64,000 nt of DNA. It comes from Ilumatobacter coccineus YM16-304 (GTDB lineage: Bacteria; Actinomycetota; Acidimicrobiia; Acidimicrobiales; Ilumatobacteraceae). This document shows positions 17,247 to 25,860 of the stretch, in pieces. Both the position numbers and the translations under genes were made by a program. Numbering within the stretch: position 1 is the first letter of the stretch; each line of letters starts with the position of its first letter. The stretch lies in contig NC_020520.1 in the NCBI RefSeq assembly GCF_000348785.1, positions 2,604,001 through 2,668,000 of the forward strand, read 5' to 3'. Under the pieces are notes generated by a model that ran no database searches, was not told the origin of the DNA, and worked only from the letters and a program-made list of their open reading frames with translations.

Positions 17247-18635
17247 TCAGTCGACGGGGTGGATGTCGTCGCCGGTGAGGGTGCTGAGCATCTCGTCGGT
17301 GAGTTCGTCGTCGCCGAGTTCGGCGAGGCGCAGCGCGTGATGGCCGACCGCCGCTTCGAACACGTTGCGGACGAAGCGTCCGTTGCCGAAACCCCGCCCG
17401 CGCGGCTCGGCGTCGATCACCGCCTGGAGTGCAGCCGTACCGCTCTCGTCGAGGTGGTACTCCTTGCCACCGGCGATCAGCCCGAAGATGCCGACGAGTT
17501 CGTCGGTGTCGTAGTCGGGGAAGTGGATCGTGCGTGTGAAGCGGCTCTTCAGTCCGGGGTTGGAGTCGATCAACTCCTGCATCTCGGTCGGGTAGCCGGC
17601 GGCCACCACCGACAGGTCGTCGCGGTGGTCTTCCATGAACTTCACGATCGTGTCGACCGCTTCGAGCCCGAAGTCGTTCTCGCCGCCACGAGCGAGTGCA
17701 TAGGCCTCGTCGATGAGCAACGTCCCGCCGATCGCCGAGTCGAGGACCTTGCGCGTCTGCGTGGCCGTCTGGCCGACGAAACCGGCCACAAGTCCCGAGC
17801 GGTCGGTCTCGACGAGATGGCCGCTGGTGACGACGCCGAGCGAGCGGAAGATCTGCGAGAGCAGGCGAGCGACGGTGGTCTTGCCCGTACCGGGATTGCC
17901 GCTGAACACGAGGTGTTTCGACGTGTCGATCGTGGGGAGGTCACGTTCGGCGCGCAGCTCCTGGATGCGCAGCAGCGACGTGAGGCGGCGCACCTCCTCC
18001 TTGACGTGGTCGAGACCGATCAGTGCATCGAGTTCGGCGAGCAGTTCCTCGATCGGCCGCTCGGGCGGCAGTTCGACCTCCGGTACCGGAGCGGGCTCGG
18101 CTCCGGCGGTCGCCCCGGCCTTGGTGGCGGGCGCCGGCGCATCGGGTTGGCCGGGTCGTGGCACCCCGTGCTGGTCCATCGAGGTGAGCAGCATCGTGCG
18201 GTACCGGTCGATCGCGGTCACCTCGGCCGGCGACGGCATCAGGTCGAGCGCTGCCGTCGCGTGCGCGAGGTCGAGAGCGAGGGCGTAGTAACGGTTGGCC
18301 CGCCGGCCGGTGTCGTTGCTGTCGGCCTTGACGAGCAGATCGAACAGCGTGCTCGGCTGTTCGAGCCACTCCTTGCGCCCGCCGAAGGTGTCGTCGGAGC
18401 GCAACGTGGCCGGGGTGACGATCATCGGGGGAGTGAGGCGAGTGCCGATCGACGAGACCCACGTCGAGAGCTCGTCGGCCGTGTGTCGCCCATCGGCATC
18501 GATGAATGCCGCGACCAGGTTCGACGCTTCGATGACGCACTCGGCGCGATGGTCGGCGCCGCCCGACAGTTCGTCGAGGATCTCGGTGATCGCACCGATG
18601 AAGTCGCTCGCTTTGTCGTGAAACGCCTCGGCCAT
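17247..18635 (-). CDS. CbxX/CfqX-type AAA ATPase
   Basis: 462 residues. Residues 1-190 form a helical N-terminal region and a Pro/Ala-rich linker (PDAPAPATKAGATAGAEPAP). The AAA module follows with LIGLDHVKEEVRRL, Walker A SGNPGTGKTTVARLL, Walker B GGTLLIDEAYAL, sensor LKSRFTRTIHFPDYD and the RGFGNGRFVRNVFE arginine/sensor-2 helix. This is the family of red-type Rubisco activase CbbX and of the type VII secretion ATPase EccA. No Rubisco or ESX gene is nearby, so the client is unknown. The ATG at 18635 was chosen; upstream codons overlap the divergent gene's leader. Confidence 0.85.
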   Translation of the reverse strand: MAEAFHDKASDFIGAITEILDELSGGADHRAECVIEASNLVAAFIDADGRHTADELSTWVSSIGTRLTPPMIVTPATLRSDDTFGGRKEWLEQPSTLFDLLVKADSNDTGRRANRYYALALDLAHATAALDLMPSPAEVTAIDRYRTMLLTSMDQHGVPRPGQPDAPAPATKAGATAGAEPAPVPEVELPPERPIEELLAELDALIGLDHVKEEVRRLTSLLRIQELRAERDLPTIDTSKHLVFSGNPGTGKTTVARLLSQIFRSLGVVTSGHLVETDRSGLVAGFVGQTATQTRKVLDSAIGGTLLIDEAYALARGGENDFGLEAVDTIVKFMEDHRDDLSVVAAGYPTEMQELIDSNPGLKSRFTRTIHFPDYDTDELVGIFGLIAGGKEYHLDESGTAALQAVIDAEPRGRGFGNGRFVRNVFEAAVGHHALRLAELGDDELTDEMLSTLTGDDIHPVD

Positions 18636-18748
18636 CCGCCAGACAGTAGTGCCGCGCTCGGTCGATCGGGCTGGCACTGATCGGCCCGATGGGCGAGACT
18701 GGCCGGGCGACACCGGCCACCGCTCCGGGTCGCGGGCTGGAGGGCGCG

Positions 18749-20431
18749 ATGAGTACGGGGCAACAGACGGCGTCGGTGACGTGGGAGCCTCCCGGCCCCG
18801 GCACGTGGGAGCTCGACACCGCGCACTTCGACCCGGCGGTGTCTCGGCCCGTTCGCGATCTCATGACCGAGGCCATGCGCAAGGGGCTCGAAGCCGGCAT
18901 GGAACTCGCCGGGGCGCCCCTCGCCGGCATCGACGCTCGATTCGTACACGGGCGCATGTACCTGCGGATGGTTCCCCTCGTCGGCGGTTCGAGAGACCTT
19001 CCGACGCCGCCGAAACCCGTCCTCTGGTTGGCGGCTCGACTCCACCCCGAGTTTCGACGACGTACCAAGCGCTCGGGGGAGGCCCTCGACGGGCGGTACT
19101 GGATGGACGAGTTCGCGCGGTGGGAAGCGGAGTGGAAACCGGAGTTGGTGGCGACCAGTCGCCGACTGGGTGCCGTCGAGGTCGCCGAACTCGCCGACGA
19201 TGCGCTCGCCCGTCACCTCGCCGACGTCTGGTCGCACGTGCGAGCGGGCGCCGAACTGCACTTCCGGCTCCACGTGAGCGATCTCGGCCCCATCTCGCTG
19301 CTGCTGTTGCGGTCGCGCGATGCCGGGCTCGACGAAGCGGAGGTGATGTCGAGCCTCGCCGGAGCGTCGCCAGCGACCAGCGCGCCCGCCATGGCGGTCG
19401 CCGCGATCGCCCGCGAGATCGAGTTGGCGGGGGCGACACCGACGTCGCTCGAGGCGATTCGATCGGCGAGCGATCGAGCCGGGGAGCTCCTCGACGAGTA
19501 CCTCGCCGTGTTCGGCCACCGCATCTCGACCGGCTACGACGTGCGCGACCGCACCCTCGCCGAACTCCCCGACGTGATCGTGGCCTCGATCCGTGCTGCC
19601 GACACGTCGGCGGCGACCGCCGATGGTGCCGAGCAGCGTGGAGCAGCAGCCCTCGCGCTCCTCGTCGAACAGATCGCCCCGGTCGATCGAGACGAGTACG
19701 TGTCGCTCGTCGACGACGCTCGCGCCCTCTACGGGCTGCGCGACGAGAACGGTCCGATCACCGTGCAGTGGCCGCTCGGCATTCTGAGAGCTGCGCTGCT
19801 GGAGTGCGCTCGCCGCCTCGTCGCAGCGGGTCGGCTCGACGACCACGAGCACATCTTCGATGCATCGATCGACGAGACGCTGGCATTGCTCGGCGGCGCC
19901 GCTGCTCCGAGCCCGGCCGAACTCGCCGAGCGATGCGCGGTTCGCATGTCGAACGCCGATCTCGAACCGCCGACGGTGCTCGGACGTCCGCCTGAGGAGC
20001 CGCCGGTCGACATCCTCCCCGGTCGGATGCCCGAGATGATGCGCGGCGTGCTGCTCGTGACCGAACTGCTCGAACGTGTCGACCGCGGATCGGGCGACAC
20101 GGCGCTCAGTACCGGGCTGAGCGGAACCGGTATCGGCGGGGCGAGCTACCGAGGCATCGCTCGCGTCGTGGCCGACGCCGACGAGGCGATCGAACGAGTC
20201 GAACCGGGCGACGTGATCGTGACGCGCCTCACCGTGCCGACGTTCAACTCGGTGCTGGCGATGGCCGGAGCCGTGGTCACCGAAGGCGGTGGCCTGCTGA
20301 GCCACACCGCGGTGATCGCCCGCGAACTCGGCATCGCCGCCGTCGTGGGCGTGCCCGGAGCGTTGACCGAGATCCCCGACGGCTCCGAGATCGTCGTCGA
20401 CCCCGTCGCCGGAACGGTCACCGTGCTCTGA
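18749..20431 (+). CDS. PEP-utilising-enzyme swivel-domain protein
   Basis: 560 residues. The last ~90 residues are a PEP-utiliser mobile (swivel) domain: GVARVVADADEAIERV, GDVIVTRLTVPTFNSVL, and the phosphate-carrying His519 within GGLLSHTAVIARE, then IAAVVGVPGAL. The upstream 450 residues are helical (AAIAREIELAGATPTSLEAI, ILRAALLECARRLV) and match neither a PEP/pyruvate-binding nor an ATP-grasp domain that I can recognise. The protein therefore has the phosphocarrier part but no obvious catalytic partner, and may pair with a kinase encoded elsewhere. GGAGGG lies 4 bases before the ATG, fixing the start. Confidence 0.75.
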   Translation: MSTGQQTASVTWEPPGPGTWELDTAHFDPAVSRPVRDLMTEAMRKGLEAGMELAGAPLAGIDARFVHGRMYLRMVPLVGGSRDLPTPPKPVLWLAARLHPEFRRRTKRSGEALDGRYWMDEFARWEAEWKPELVATSRRLGAVEVAELADDALARHLADVWSHVRAGAELHFRLHVSDLGPISLLLLRSRDAGLDEAEVMSSLAGASPATSAPAMAVAAIAREIELAGATPTSLEAIRSASDRAGELLDEYLAVFGHRISTGYDVRDRTLAELPDVIVASIRAADTSAATADGAEQRGAAALALLVEQIAPVDRDEYVSLVDDARALYGLRDENGPITVQWPLGILRAALLECARRLVAAGRLDDHEHIFDASIDETLALLGGAAAPSPAELAERCAVRMSNADLEPPTVLGRPPEEPPVDILPGRMPEMMRGVLLVTELLERVDRGSGDTALSTGLSGTGIGGASYRGIARVVADADEAIERVEPGDVIVTRLTVPTFNSVLAMAGAVVTEGGGLLSHTAVIARELGIAAVVGVPGALTEIPDGSEIVVDPVAGTVTVL

Positions 20432-20445
20432 CGCCACTCCGCGAA

Positions 20446-20484
20446 AAGTTGGTGACGTCGCTCCCGGAGCGATGTCACCAACTT
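20446..20484. repeat. Palindrome, copy 2 (terminator-like position)
   Basis: Arms 20446-20464 and 20466-20484 (19 bp, one mismatch) surround a single C. The core GTCGCTCC-C-GGAGCGATGTCACC is closely related to the palindrome at 11525-11567. Here it lies between the convergent 3' ends of the swivel-domain gene (20431) and the mycothiol-related gene (20501). In that position it could end transcription from both sides, although no T-run follows. Confidence 0.75.
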
Positions 20485-20500
20485 CTTGCTTGGAGGCTGG

Positions 20501-21067
20501 TCAGGCGTTGATGCTGGTGCGGCCGGTGAAGGCGATGAACTGGTCGATCGCGTTCTGCGAGTCGGTGTCGACGGCGCTGCCGAAGCGGCCGGGGGCGCGC
20601 AGCATGGCCTCCATCGGCTTCATCGATGCGAGCGCCGCAGCGGCCGTGGCCTCGTCGATGCCGTGGTCGATGCCGGCCGCGTCGGCGATGTCCCACGCGT
20701 GGGTGAGCGCGTCGTTCGCCATGATTCCGACGAACGAGTCGAACGGCATGCCGCCGAAGGCGGGCGGCGTGGAGCGTTGCAACGACCCGGGCTGATCGAG
20801 CGCGGCAATGGCCCCGTCGATCGCGGCGATCACCGTGGCGGCCGGATCGTCCCCTGCCCGTTCGGCTTCGGGCATCTGTTCGGCCATGCCGCCGCCCGCA
20901 GCCATGCTGGCGAGGGTCTCGAGACCCCACGAGATGTGACCGGCGACTTCCTTCGCCGACCAGCCCTCACAGCACGAGGAGTTGTCCCAGGCACCTGCCG
21001 GAACACGGACGGCAACGCTGCGCAGCATCCCTGCGCCTCTGACGAAATTCTGCAAACTCTGACTCAT
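20501..21067 (-). CDS. DinB-like TIGR03086/maleylpyruvate-isomerase family protein
   Basis: 188 residues. The N-terminal half is a four-helix bundle opening MSQSLQNFVRGAGMLRSVAV. It carries the pattern NSSCCEGWSAKEVAGHISWG, whose His is the first metal ligand of the DinB/MDMPI superfamily, and later NDALTHAWDIADAAG, with the second His. Proteins of this group are actinobacterial and often mycothiol-dependent. The exact reaction is unknown. The ATG at 21067 is preferred; an in-frame GTG two codons upstream is the alternative. Confidence 0.75.
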   Translation of the reverse strand: MSQSLQNFVRGAGMLRSVAVRVPAGAWDNSSCCEGWSAKEVAGHISWGLETLASMAAGGGMAEQMPEAERAGDDPAATVIAAIDGAIAALDQPGSLQRSTPPAFGGMPFDSFVGIMANDALTHAWDIADAAGIDHGIDEATAAAALASMKPMEAMLRAPGRFGSAVDTDSQNAIDQFIAFTGRTSINA

Positions 21068-21178
21068 GTCCACACCGTAGGCGGTTGCCGCATGTCGGGT
21101 GTCACGACCTCGTGTCGCCGACCGTCACAGCATTTCGATTCCTTGGAACGGCGTACTCAACGGTAAGTTCGCACCACT

Positions 21179-22096
21179 ATGACGACGACCCCTGATGCAG
21201 CCGTGGACCCTTTCGATGCGGAACCCCGCTTCGAAAGCGTGCAACAGGTGCGTGACGCGTTGCGTGACGTGCAGTACCTCGCCGACGATGGCATCGCCGG
21301 AATCGCCTACCTCGCCGACCGGTTGCAGAAGCCGATCCTCGTCGAAGGACCTGCCGGTACCGGCAAGACCCAGCTCGCCAAGTCGGTCGCCGAGATCACC
21401 GGCGCCAAGCTGATCCGTCTGCAGTGCTACGAGGGGCTCGACGAGAGCAAAGCGTTGTACGAGTGGAACTACAAGAAGCAGTTGCTCCGCATCCAGACCG
21501 AGCGGGGCGGTGACGAGGGCAGCGAGGACTGGACCGACGTCAAAGACGACATCTTCTCCGACGAGTTCCTGCTGACCCGTCCGCTGCTCGAAGCAATCAC
21601 GTCCGACGAGCCCGTCGTGTTGCTCATCGACGAAGTCGACCGTGTCGAAGTCGAGACCGAGGCGTTGCTCCTCGAGATCCTCTCCGACTACCAGGTGTCG
21701 ATTCCCGAGCTCGGCACGATCAAGGCCAAGCAGATCCCGCTGGTGTTTCTCACGTCGAACAACACCCGTGAGCTGTCGGAGGCGCTGAAGCGTCGCTGCC
21801 TGTACCTCCACGTCGACTACCCCGAACTCGAACGCGAGAAGGAGATCGTGCTCGCCAAGACCCCGGGCGTGTCGGAGAACCTCGCCGACCAGGTCGCTCG
21901 CATCGTCCGCTCGATCCGTCAGCTCGACCTGAAGAAGTCGCCGAGCGTGTCGGAGACCCTCGACTGGGCTCGCACGCTGATGCTGCTCAACATCGAGACC
22001 ATCGACGAGCAGACCGCCAAGGAGACGCTCAACATCCTGCTCAAGTACCAGACCGACATCGCGAAGGCCGCCAAGGAACTGTCGGTCGACGACTGA
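21179..22096 (+). CDS. MoxR-type AAA ATPase
   Basis: 305 residues. Walker A EGPAGTGKTQLAKS lies near residues 55-68, Walker B VVLLIDEVDRVEVE near 142, and sensor 1 VFLTSNNTREL near 182. The ELSEALKRRCLYLHVDYP segment is the MoxR arginine-finger region. MoxR ATPases act as chaperones that insert cofactors or remodel partners, usually with a VWA protein; here the CoxE-like VWA gene follows 15 bp downstream. This arrangement equals coxD-coxE of CO-dehydrogenase loci, but no CO dehydrogenase subunit is in the window. Confidence 0.88.
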   Translation: MTTTPDAAVDPFDAEPRFESVQQVRDALRDVQYLADDGIAGIAYLADRLQKPILVEGPAGTGKTQLAKSVAEITGAKLIRLQCYEGLDESKALYEWNYKKQLLRIQTERGGDEGSEDWTDVKDDIFSDEFLLTRPLLEAITSDEPVVLLIDEVDRVEVETEALLLEILSDYQVSIPELGTIKAKQIPLVFLTSNNTRELSEALKRRCLYLHVDYPELEREKEIVLAKTPGVSENLADQVARIVRSIRQLDLKKSPSVSETLDWARTLMLLNIETIDEQTAKETLNILLKYQTDIAKAAKELSVDD

Positions 22097-22111
22097 TCGG
22101 TTGCTGCTGAC

Positions 22112-23602
22112 ATGACCGACACCGCCGCAGCCCCGGGCTCGCACGAACGCAAGCCAGGCGGCATGCTCGACCTCCTCAACGGGTTCGTCGTCGAACTCCG
22201 CAACGCCGGCCTGCCCGTGTCGTTGACCGAGAACCTCGACGCGATGGAGGCCGTGCAGCACATTCCGCTCGAAGACCGCGACGCGTTCAAGTACGCGCTC
22301 GGCGCCACGCTCATCAAGAACCACGCCCACTGGCGCAGCTTCGAGACCGTGTTCGAGGTCTACTTCTCGCTGCGCGGCCCCGAGTACAACATCGGCGACG
22401 GTGACGGCGACACCGACATCGACGAACTGTGGCGCGAGATGCAAGACCTGGCCTCACAGGAGCAGAACGGCAAGGGCCAGGGCGGCATGGACTCCATGAC
22501 GCCCGAGGAGATCGCCCAGATGCTCATGCAGGCGCTGATGAACGGCGACCAGGGCATGATGCGGGCGATGGCCAAGCAGGCCGTGCAGCGTTTCGCCGGC
22601 ATGGAACCCGGTCGACCCGTCGGCGGCACGTACTACCTGTACCGCACGCTGCGAAACCTCGACCTCGACAACATGCTCGACAAGATGATGGAGGCCACCA
22701 AAGATCAGATGGACTCCGACATGACGCCGTTGGAGGAGCGCCTCGAGAAGGAGGAGTACTCCGACCGCATCGAGAAGTTCAAGGGCGAGATCGAGTCCGA
22801 GATCCGTCGTCGCCTGGTCGCCGACCGTGGCGCCGAGGCGATGGCCAAGACGCTGCGCAAGCCGCTGCCCGAAGACGTCGAGTTCATGCACGCGTCGCGT
22901 GACGAGATGGTGGCGCTCAAGAAGTCGCTGTACCCGCTCACCCGCAAGCTCGCCGCCCGCCTCGCTCGGAAGCGCAAGCACGGCCGCAAGGGCCCGCTCG
23001 ACTTCCGCAACACGGTGCGCCACTCGCTCAGCTATGGCGGCGTGCCCGCCGAGCCGAAGTTCAAGTACCCGCGGCCGGCCAAGCCCGAGCTGATCGTGAT
23101 CGCCGACATCTCCGGTTCGGTCGCGGCGTTCGCCCGCTTCACGCTGATGCTGGTGTACGCGATCCAAGGCCAGTTCTCGAAGGTCCGTTCGTTCGTGTTC
23201 ATCGACGGCATCGACGAGGTGACCGACTACTTCAAGTCGACCGAAGACATCTCCGAGGCGATCCATCGGGTCAACACCGAGGCCGACGTGGTCTGGGTCG
23301 ATGGCCATTCCGACTACGGCCACGCGTTCGAAGTGTTCTGGCAGCGTCACCAGAAAGACGTCGGCCCCAAGGCCACTGTGCTGTTGCTCGGCGACGCTCG
23401 CAACAACTACCACGCCAGCCAGAGCTGGGTCGTGAAGGAGATGCAGCAGAAGGCCCGTCACGTGTACTGGCTCAACCCGGAGCCGAAGAGCTACTGGAAC
23501 ACCGGCGACTCGATCGTCGGCGAGTACGGCACGTACACCGACGGCGTCTACGAGTGCCGCAACCTGCGCCAACTCGAAGCCTTCGTCGACCTCCTGGCCT
23601 AG
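22112..23602 (+). CDS. CoxE-like VWA-domain protein
   Basis: 496 residues. The N-terminal ~270 residues are helical and Met/Gln/Glu-rich (MTPEEIAQMLMQALMNGDQG). The C-terminal VWA domain starts near residue 325 (PELIVIADISGSVAAFARF), giving the MIDAS pattern DxSxS, and continues through VWVDGHSDYGHAFEVF and VLLLGDARNN. It is the partner of the MoxR ATPase just upstream and probably presents a metal-bound surface to a client protein during maturation. The client is not encoded nearby. It ends in TAG, whereas most genes here use TGA. Confidence 0.88.
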   Translation: MTDTAAAPGSHERKPGGMLDLLNGFVVELRNAGLPVSLTENLDAMEAVQHIPLEDRDAFKYALGATLIKNHAHWRSFETVFEVYFSLRGPEYNIGDGDGDTDIDELWREMQDLASQEQNGKGQGGMDSMTPEEIAQMLMQALMNGDQGMMRAMAKQAVQRFAGMEPGRPVGGTYYLYRTLRNLDLDNMLDKMMEATKDQMDSDMTPLEERLEKEEYSDRIEKFKGEIESEIRRRLVADRGAEAMAKTLRKPLPEDVEFMHASRDEMVALKKSLYPLTRKLAARLARKRKHGRKGPLDFRNTVRHSLSYGGVPAEPKFKYPRPAKPELIVIADISGSVAAFARFTLMLVYAIQGQFSKVRSFVFIDGIDEVTDYFKSTEDISEAIHRVNTEADVVWVDGHSDYGHAFEVFWQRHQKDVGPKATVLLLGDARNNYHASQSWVVKEMQQKARHVYWLNPEPKSYWNTGDSIVGEYGTYTDGVYECRNLRQLEAFVDLLA

Positions 23603-23681
23603 CCAGCGCCGGCCAGCGACCGAGCATCGACCCGGACGAGTCGGTCGAGTTCGCACGGATCGGACTCGCCGCAGCATCGCT

Positions 23682-24044
23682 GTGGCAGAGTGTTGCTTCT
23701 TGAGCGACGCCGAACCGACATCTGGAGCGAGCCGGGCGGCGGGCACGTCCTCGACGCTGCGCATCGCTGTGGCTGCGACCGTCGGCGTCATCTGGGCGGT
23801 CTACATGTTGGCGGTCGTCGCTCTCGGCGGCTGCGATTCGTTCGGCGGGCGGTGCGACGGGACTCGCCCGCCACTCTTCGAAGACGACGTCGCGGGTAAG
23901 GCCTTCGTCGGTACGGCCGTGGCGACCTGGATGTTGTGGTGGCTGCGTCGACCATCGGTCCGCCAGGCAGCCGTCGGCGTTGCCGTTGCTCTCGCTGTGG
24001 CGGCCGTTGTGGCGCTGCTGGCGCGCAGCCTCGCCCACGGCTGA
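23682..24044 (+). CDS. Small three-helix membrane protein
   Basis: At most 120 residues, with hydrophobic helices near residues 27-48, 75-90 and 95-115 and a Cys-rich loop (GGCDSFGGRCDG). The start is uncertain: the GTG at 23682 gives MAECCFLSDAEP, while a TTG at 23700 would give MSDAEPTSGASR, the more ordinary N-terminus; neither has a clear ribosome site. No family recognised. Third-position GC matches the neighbours, so I think it is a real gene. Confidence 0.5.
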   Translation: MAECCFLSDAEPTSGASRAAGTSSTLRIAVAATVGVIWAVYMLAVVALGGCDSFGGRCDGTRPPLFEDDVAGKAFVGTAVATWMLWWLRRPSVRQAAVGVAVALAVAAVVALLARSLAHG

Positions 24045-24120
24045 AGCTCTTCGGTGTCGCTTGGCCTCCGGGTTCGGTCGACGCCGTGCCGGGAGACGGC
24101 ACCGACGTAGCATCGGCTGG

Positions 24121-24684
24121 GTGTTCGACGGCGAGCCGATCTTCTTCAGCGCTCCACACGAGTTCCGCGCCTGGCTCGAGCGTCATCACACGACGGCGAC
24201 CGAGTGCGTGGTGGGCTATTGGAAGACGCACACAGCCGAGCCCTCGCTGCGATGGGCGGAGGCCGTGCGTGAGGCGCTGTGTTTCGGTTGGATCGATGGG
24301 CAGCGCCGCTCGATCGACGACGAGCGCCACATGCAGCGGTTCACGCCGCGCAAGAGCCGCCGGTGGAGTGCCGTGAACGTCGCGCTGGTGGCCGACCTCG
24401 AGGCGGAGGGCCGCATGACCGAGGCCGGGCGGCAGGCGTTCGCCGCCCGTGACACGAGCGAAGAGCCGTACTCGACGTCGAAGCGGCCCAGCCAACTGCC
24501 AGCCGAGTTCGACGAACGCCTGCGTCGTGACCATCCGAAGGCGGCGGCGTTCTGGGACTCCACGCCGCCGAGCTATCGCAAGCTGCGTTCCTTCTGGATC
24601 AGCGACGCGAAGCGCCCCGAGACTCGCGAGCGGCGATTCGGTCTGCTCGTCGCCGCGTGCGCAGCAGGCGAGCGGATTCAGTAG
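24121..24684 (+). CDS. YdeI/OmpD-associated-like protein
   Basis: 187 residues. PIFFSAPHEFRAWLERHHTT at the N-terminus, CVVGYWKTHTAEPSLRWAEA, CFGWIDGQRRSIDDERHMQRFTPRK and RRWSAVNVALV are the hallmarks of the YdeI family, with the C-terminal DHPKAAAFWDSTPPSYRK segment. The family occurs widely and its biochemical role is unproven; some members are linked to antimicrobial-peptide resistance. The start is a GTG, chosen because the conserved block begins at residue 8. Confidence 0.75.
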   Translation: MFDGEPIFFSAPHEFRAWLERHHTTATECVVGYWKTHTAEPSLRWAEAVREALCFGWIDGQRRSIDDERHMQRFTPRKSRRWSAVNVALVADLEAEGRMTEAGRQAFAARDTSEEPYSTSKRPSQLPAEFDERLRRDHPKAAAFWDSTPPSYRKLRSFWISDAKRPETRERRFGLLVAACAAGERIQ

Positions 24685-24775
24685 CCAGCGGACGGCACGA
24701 TCCCGAGCGCCGAGGTGCCGTGCTGCTCGGCTTGCCTTGCGACTTCCGTTGAACGCCATTCTCGGGCCTGGCTCG

Positions 24776-25112
24776 ATGCAGACCTCGGGTGACGTCGCCG
24801 ACCTCGATCTCCGTCAACCCGAATGCTGCGAAGCAGGACTTCTCCATCCAGCGATCGTGATCACGGCGGATCCTCGACGCGGAGCCGTCCGTCGTTCACG
24901 TGGTTCCGCTCACCAGCACGATCCGCACGTTCCATTTCGAGGTCGTGATCGAACCCGACGTGACCAATGGATTGAGCGGTACAGCGGCCGTACAGTGCCA
25001 GCACCCTCGAGCCGCTTCTCCGCAGATGATCGTCGCAACCCGAGGCAACGTCGGGCCGCTCGATCTCTCGCAGATTCGGGAAACGCTCGCCATCATCCTC
25101 GACATCGGCTGA
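24776..25112 (+). pseudogene. Frameshifted MazF/PemK toxin
   Basis: Two frames together spell one MazF. Frame A from the ATG at 24776 gives MQTSGDVADLDLRQP, then AGLLHPAIVITAD, matching the MazF N-terminus (GDVWLVDLG and RPAVVVSAD in family consensus). It then breaks. Frame B resumes at 24867-24869 as RILDAEPSVVHVVPLTSTIR and runs through HFEVVIEPDVTNGLSG to a normal MazF C-terminus (LSQIRETLAIILDIG, stop 25110-25112). The switch lies near 24866-24872, within GCGGATCCTC, and could result from loss of a few bases. No antitoxin is visible in the 91 bp upstream. The toxin is almost certainly dead unless the break is a sequencing error. Confidence 0.75.
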
Positions 25113-25305
25113 GGGTTCGCACAACAGCACGCACCCGACGCACCGTCGATGCCCTCACCCGCACGCTTCCGAGCGCCCGATCGCTCGCGGACGTGCCGCT
25201 CTGCTCAGCAGGAGCGCTACCGAGTCCCAGCCGATATGTGCGCCCCGAACGGCGCTTGAGGACGCGGGGATCTTGCTGGTGGCGCCGCCACGCACGTTCG
25301 ACCGG

Positions 25306-25698
25306 TCAACCCGAGGTGGGAGTTCCCCGGGTGGCGCGCAGATGACCGAAGAACGCCGCGCCAAAGGCGAACTCGGCAGCGACGGCCAAGAGAATCCCGG
25401 GTCCGACTGCACCTCGGGCGAACTCAACAAGGCCCAGGATCACAAACGCAGCCATGAAAACGAACATTCCCAGCGCCAGGCCAGCCTTGGTTTCGCGTTG
25501 TTCAACCCCTCGCTGTCGCCACAAGATCACGCCGACTGAGAGGAACAGAACCGCTGCGCGCCGCGACATGACGTCAGCGCCTTGGGATTCCTCGAGATCG
25601 AACAGGAAGTAGATGACAGTCGGCGCGGCCATCAGTACGGCGAACGTCCCGACGCAGAACCCAGCTGAGACGGCACAAAGGGTGCGGAAGCTCGGCAT
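25306..25698 (-). CDS. Four-helix membrane protein
   Basis: 130 residues with hydrophobic helices near residues 5-28, 45-57, 67-90 and 95-117. It has a short acidic loop (FDLEESQGADV), a central basic turn (WRQRGVEQRETK), and ends HLRATRGTPTSG. Family not recognised with confidence; it resembles small DUF4345-type proteins. It is the only intact-looking non-toxin gene in the 24.7-27.6 kb island. The ATG at 25698 (MPSFRTL) was preferred to an upstream in-frame start with a very basic leader. Confidence 0.55.
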   Translation of the reverse strand: MPSFRTLCAVSAGFCVGTFAVLMAAPTVIYFLFDLEESQGADVMSRRAAVLFLSVGVILWRQRGVEQRETKAGLALGMFVFMAAFVILGLVEFARGAVGPGILLAVAAEFAFGAAFFGHLRATRGTPTSG

Positions 25699-25860
25699 GA
25701 ACCCAACGTACCGTCGGGGTCGTTTGAGTCCACGAACGCCCACGCGGAGGACCGCGGCAGATCTGTTGCTCTCGCAACTCCCACATCAATCGCGCCGCGG
25801 GCGTCGCCTACCCGCGCATCGCGGCACGTATCGGCGTGGCTACCCGCTCCAGATCACCTC

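Noticed and set aside
17247-18635. Rubisco activase CbbX or ESX EccA
   Set aside because: The ATPase is of that family, but no Rubisco or type VII secretion genes are nearby.
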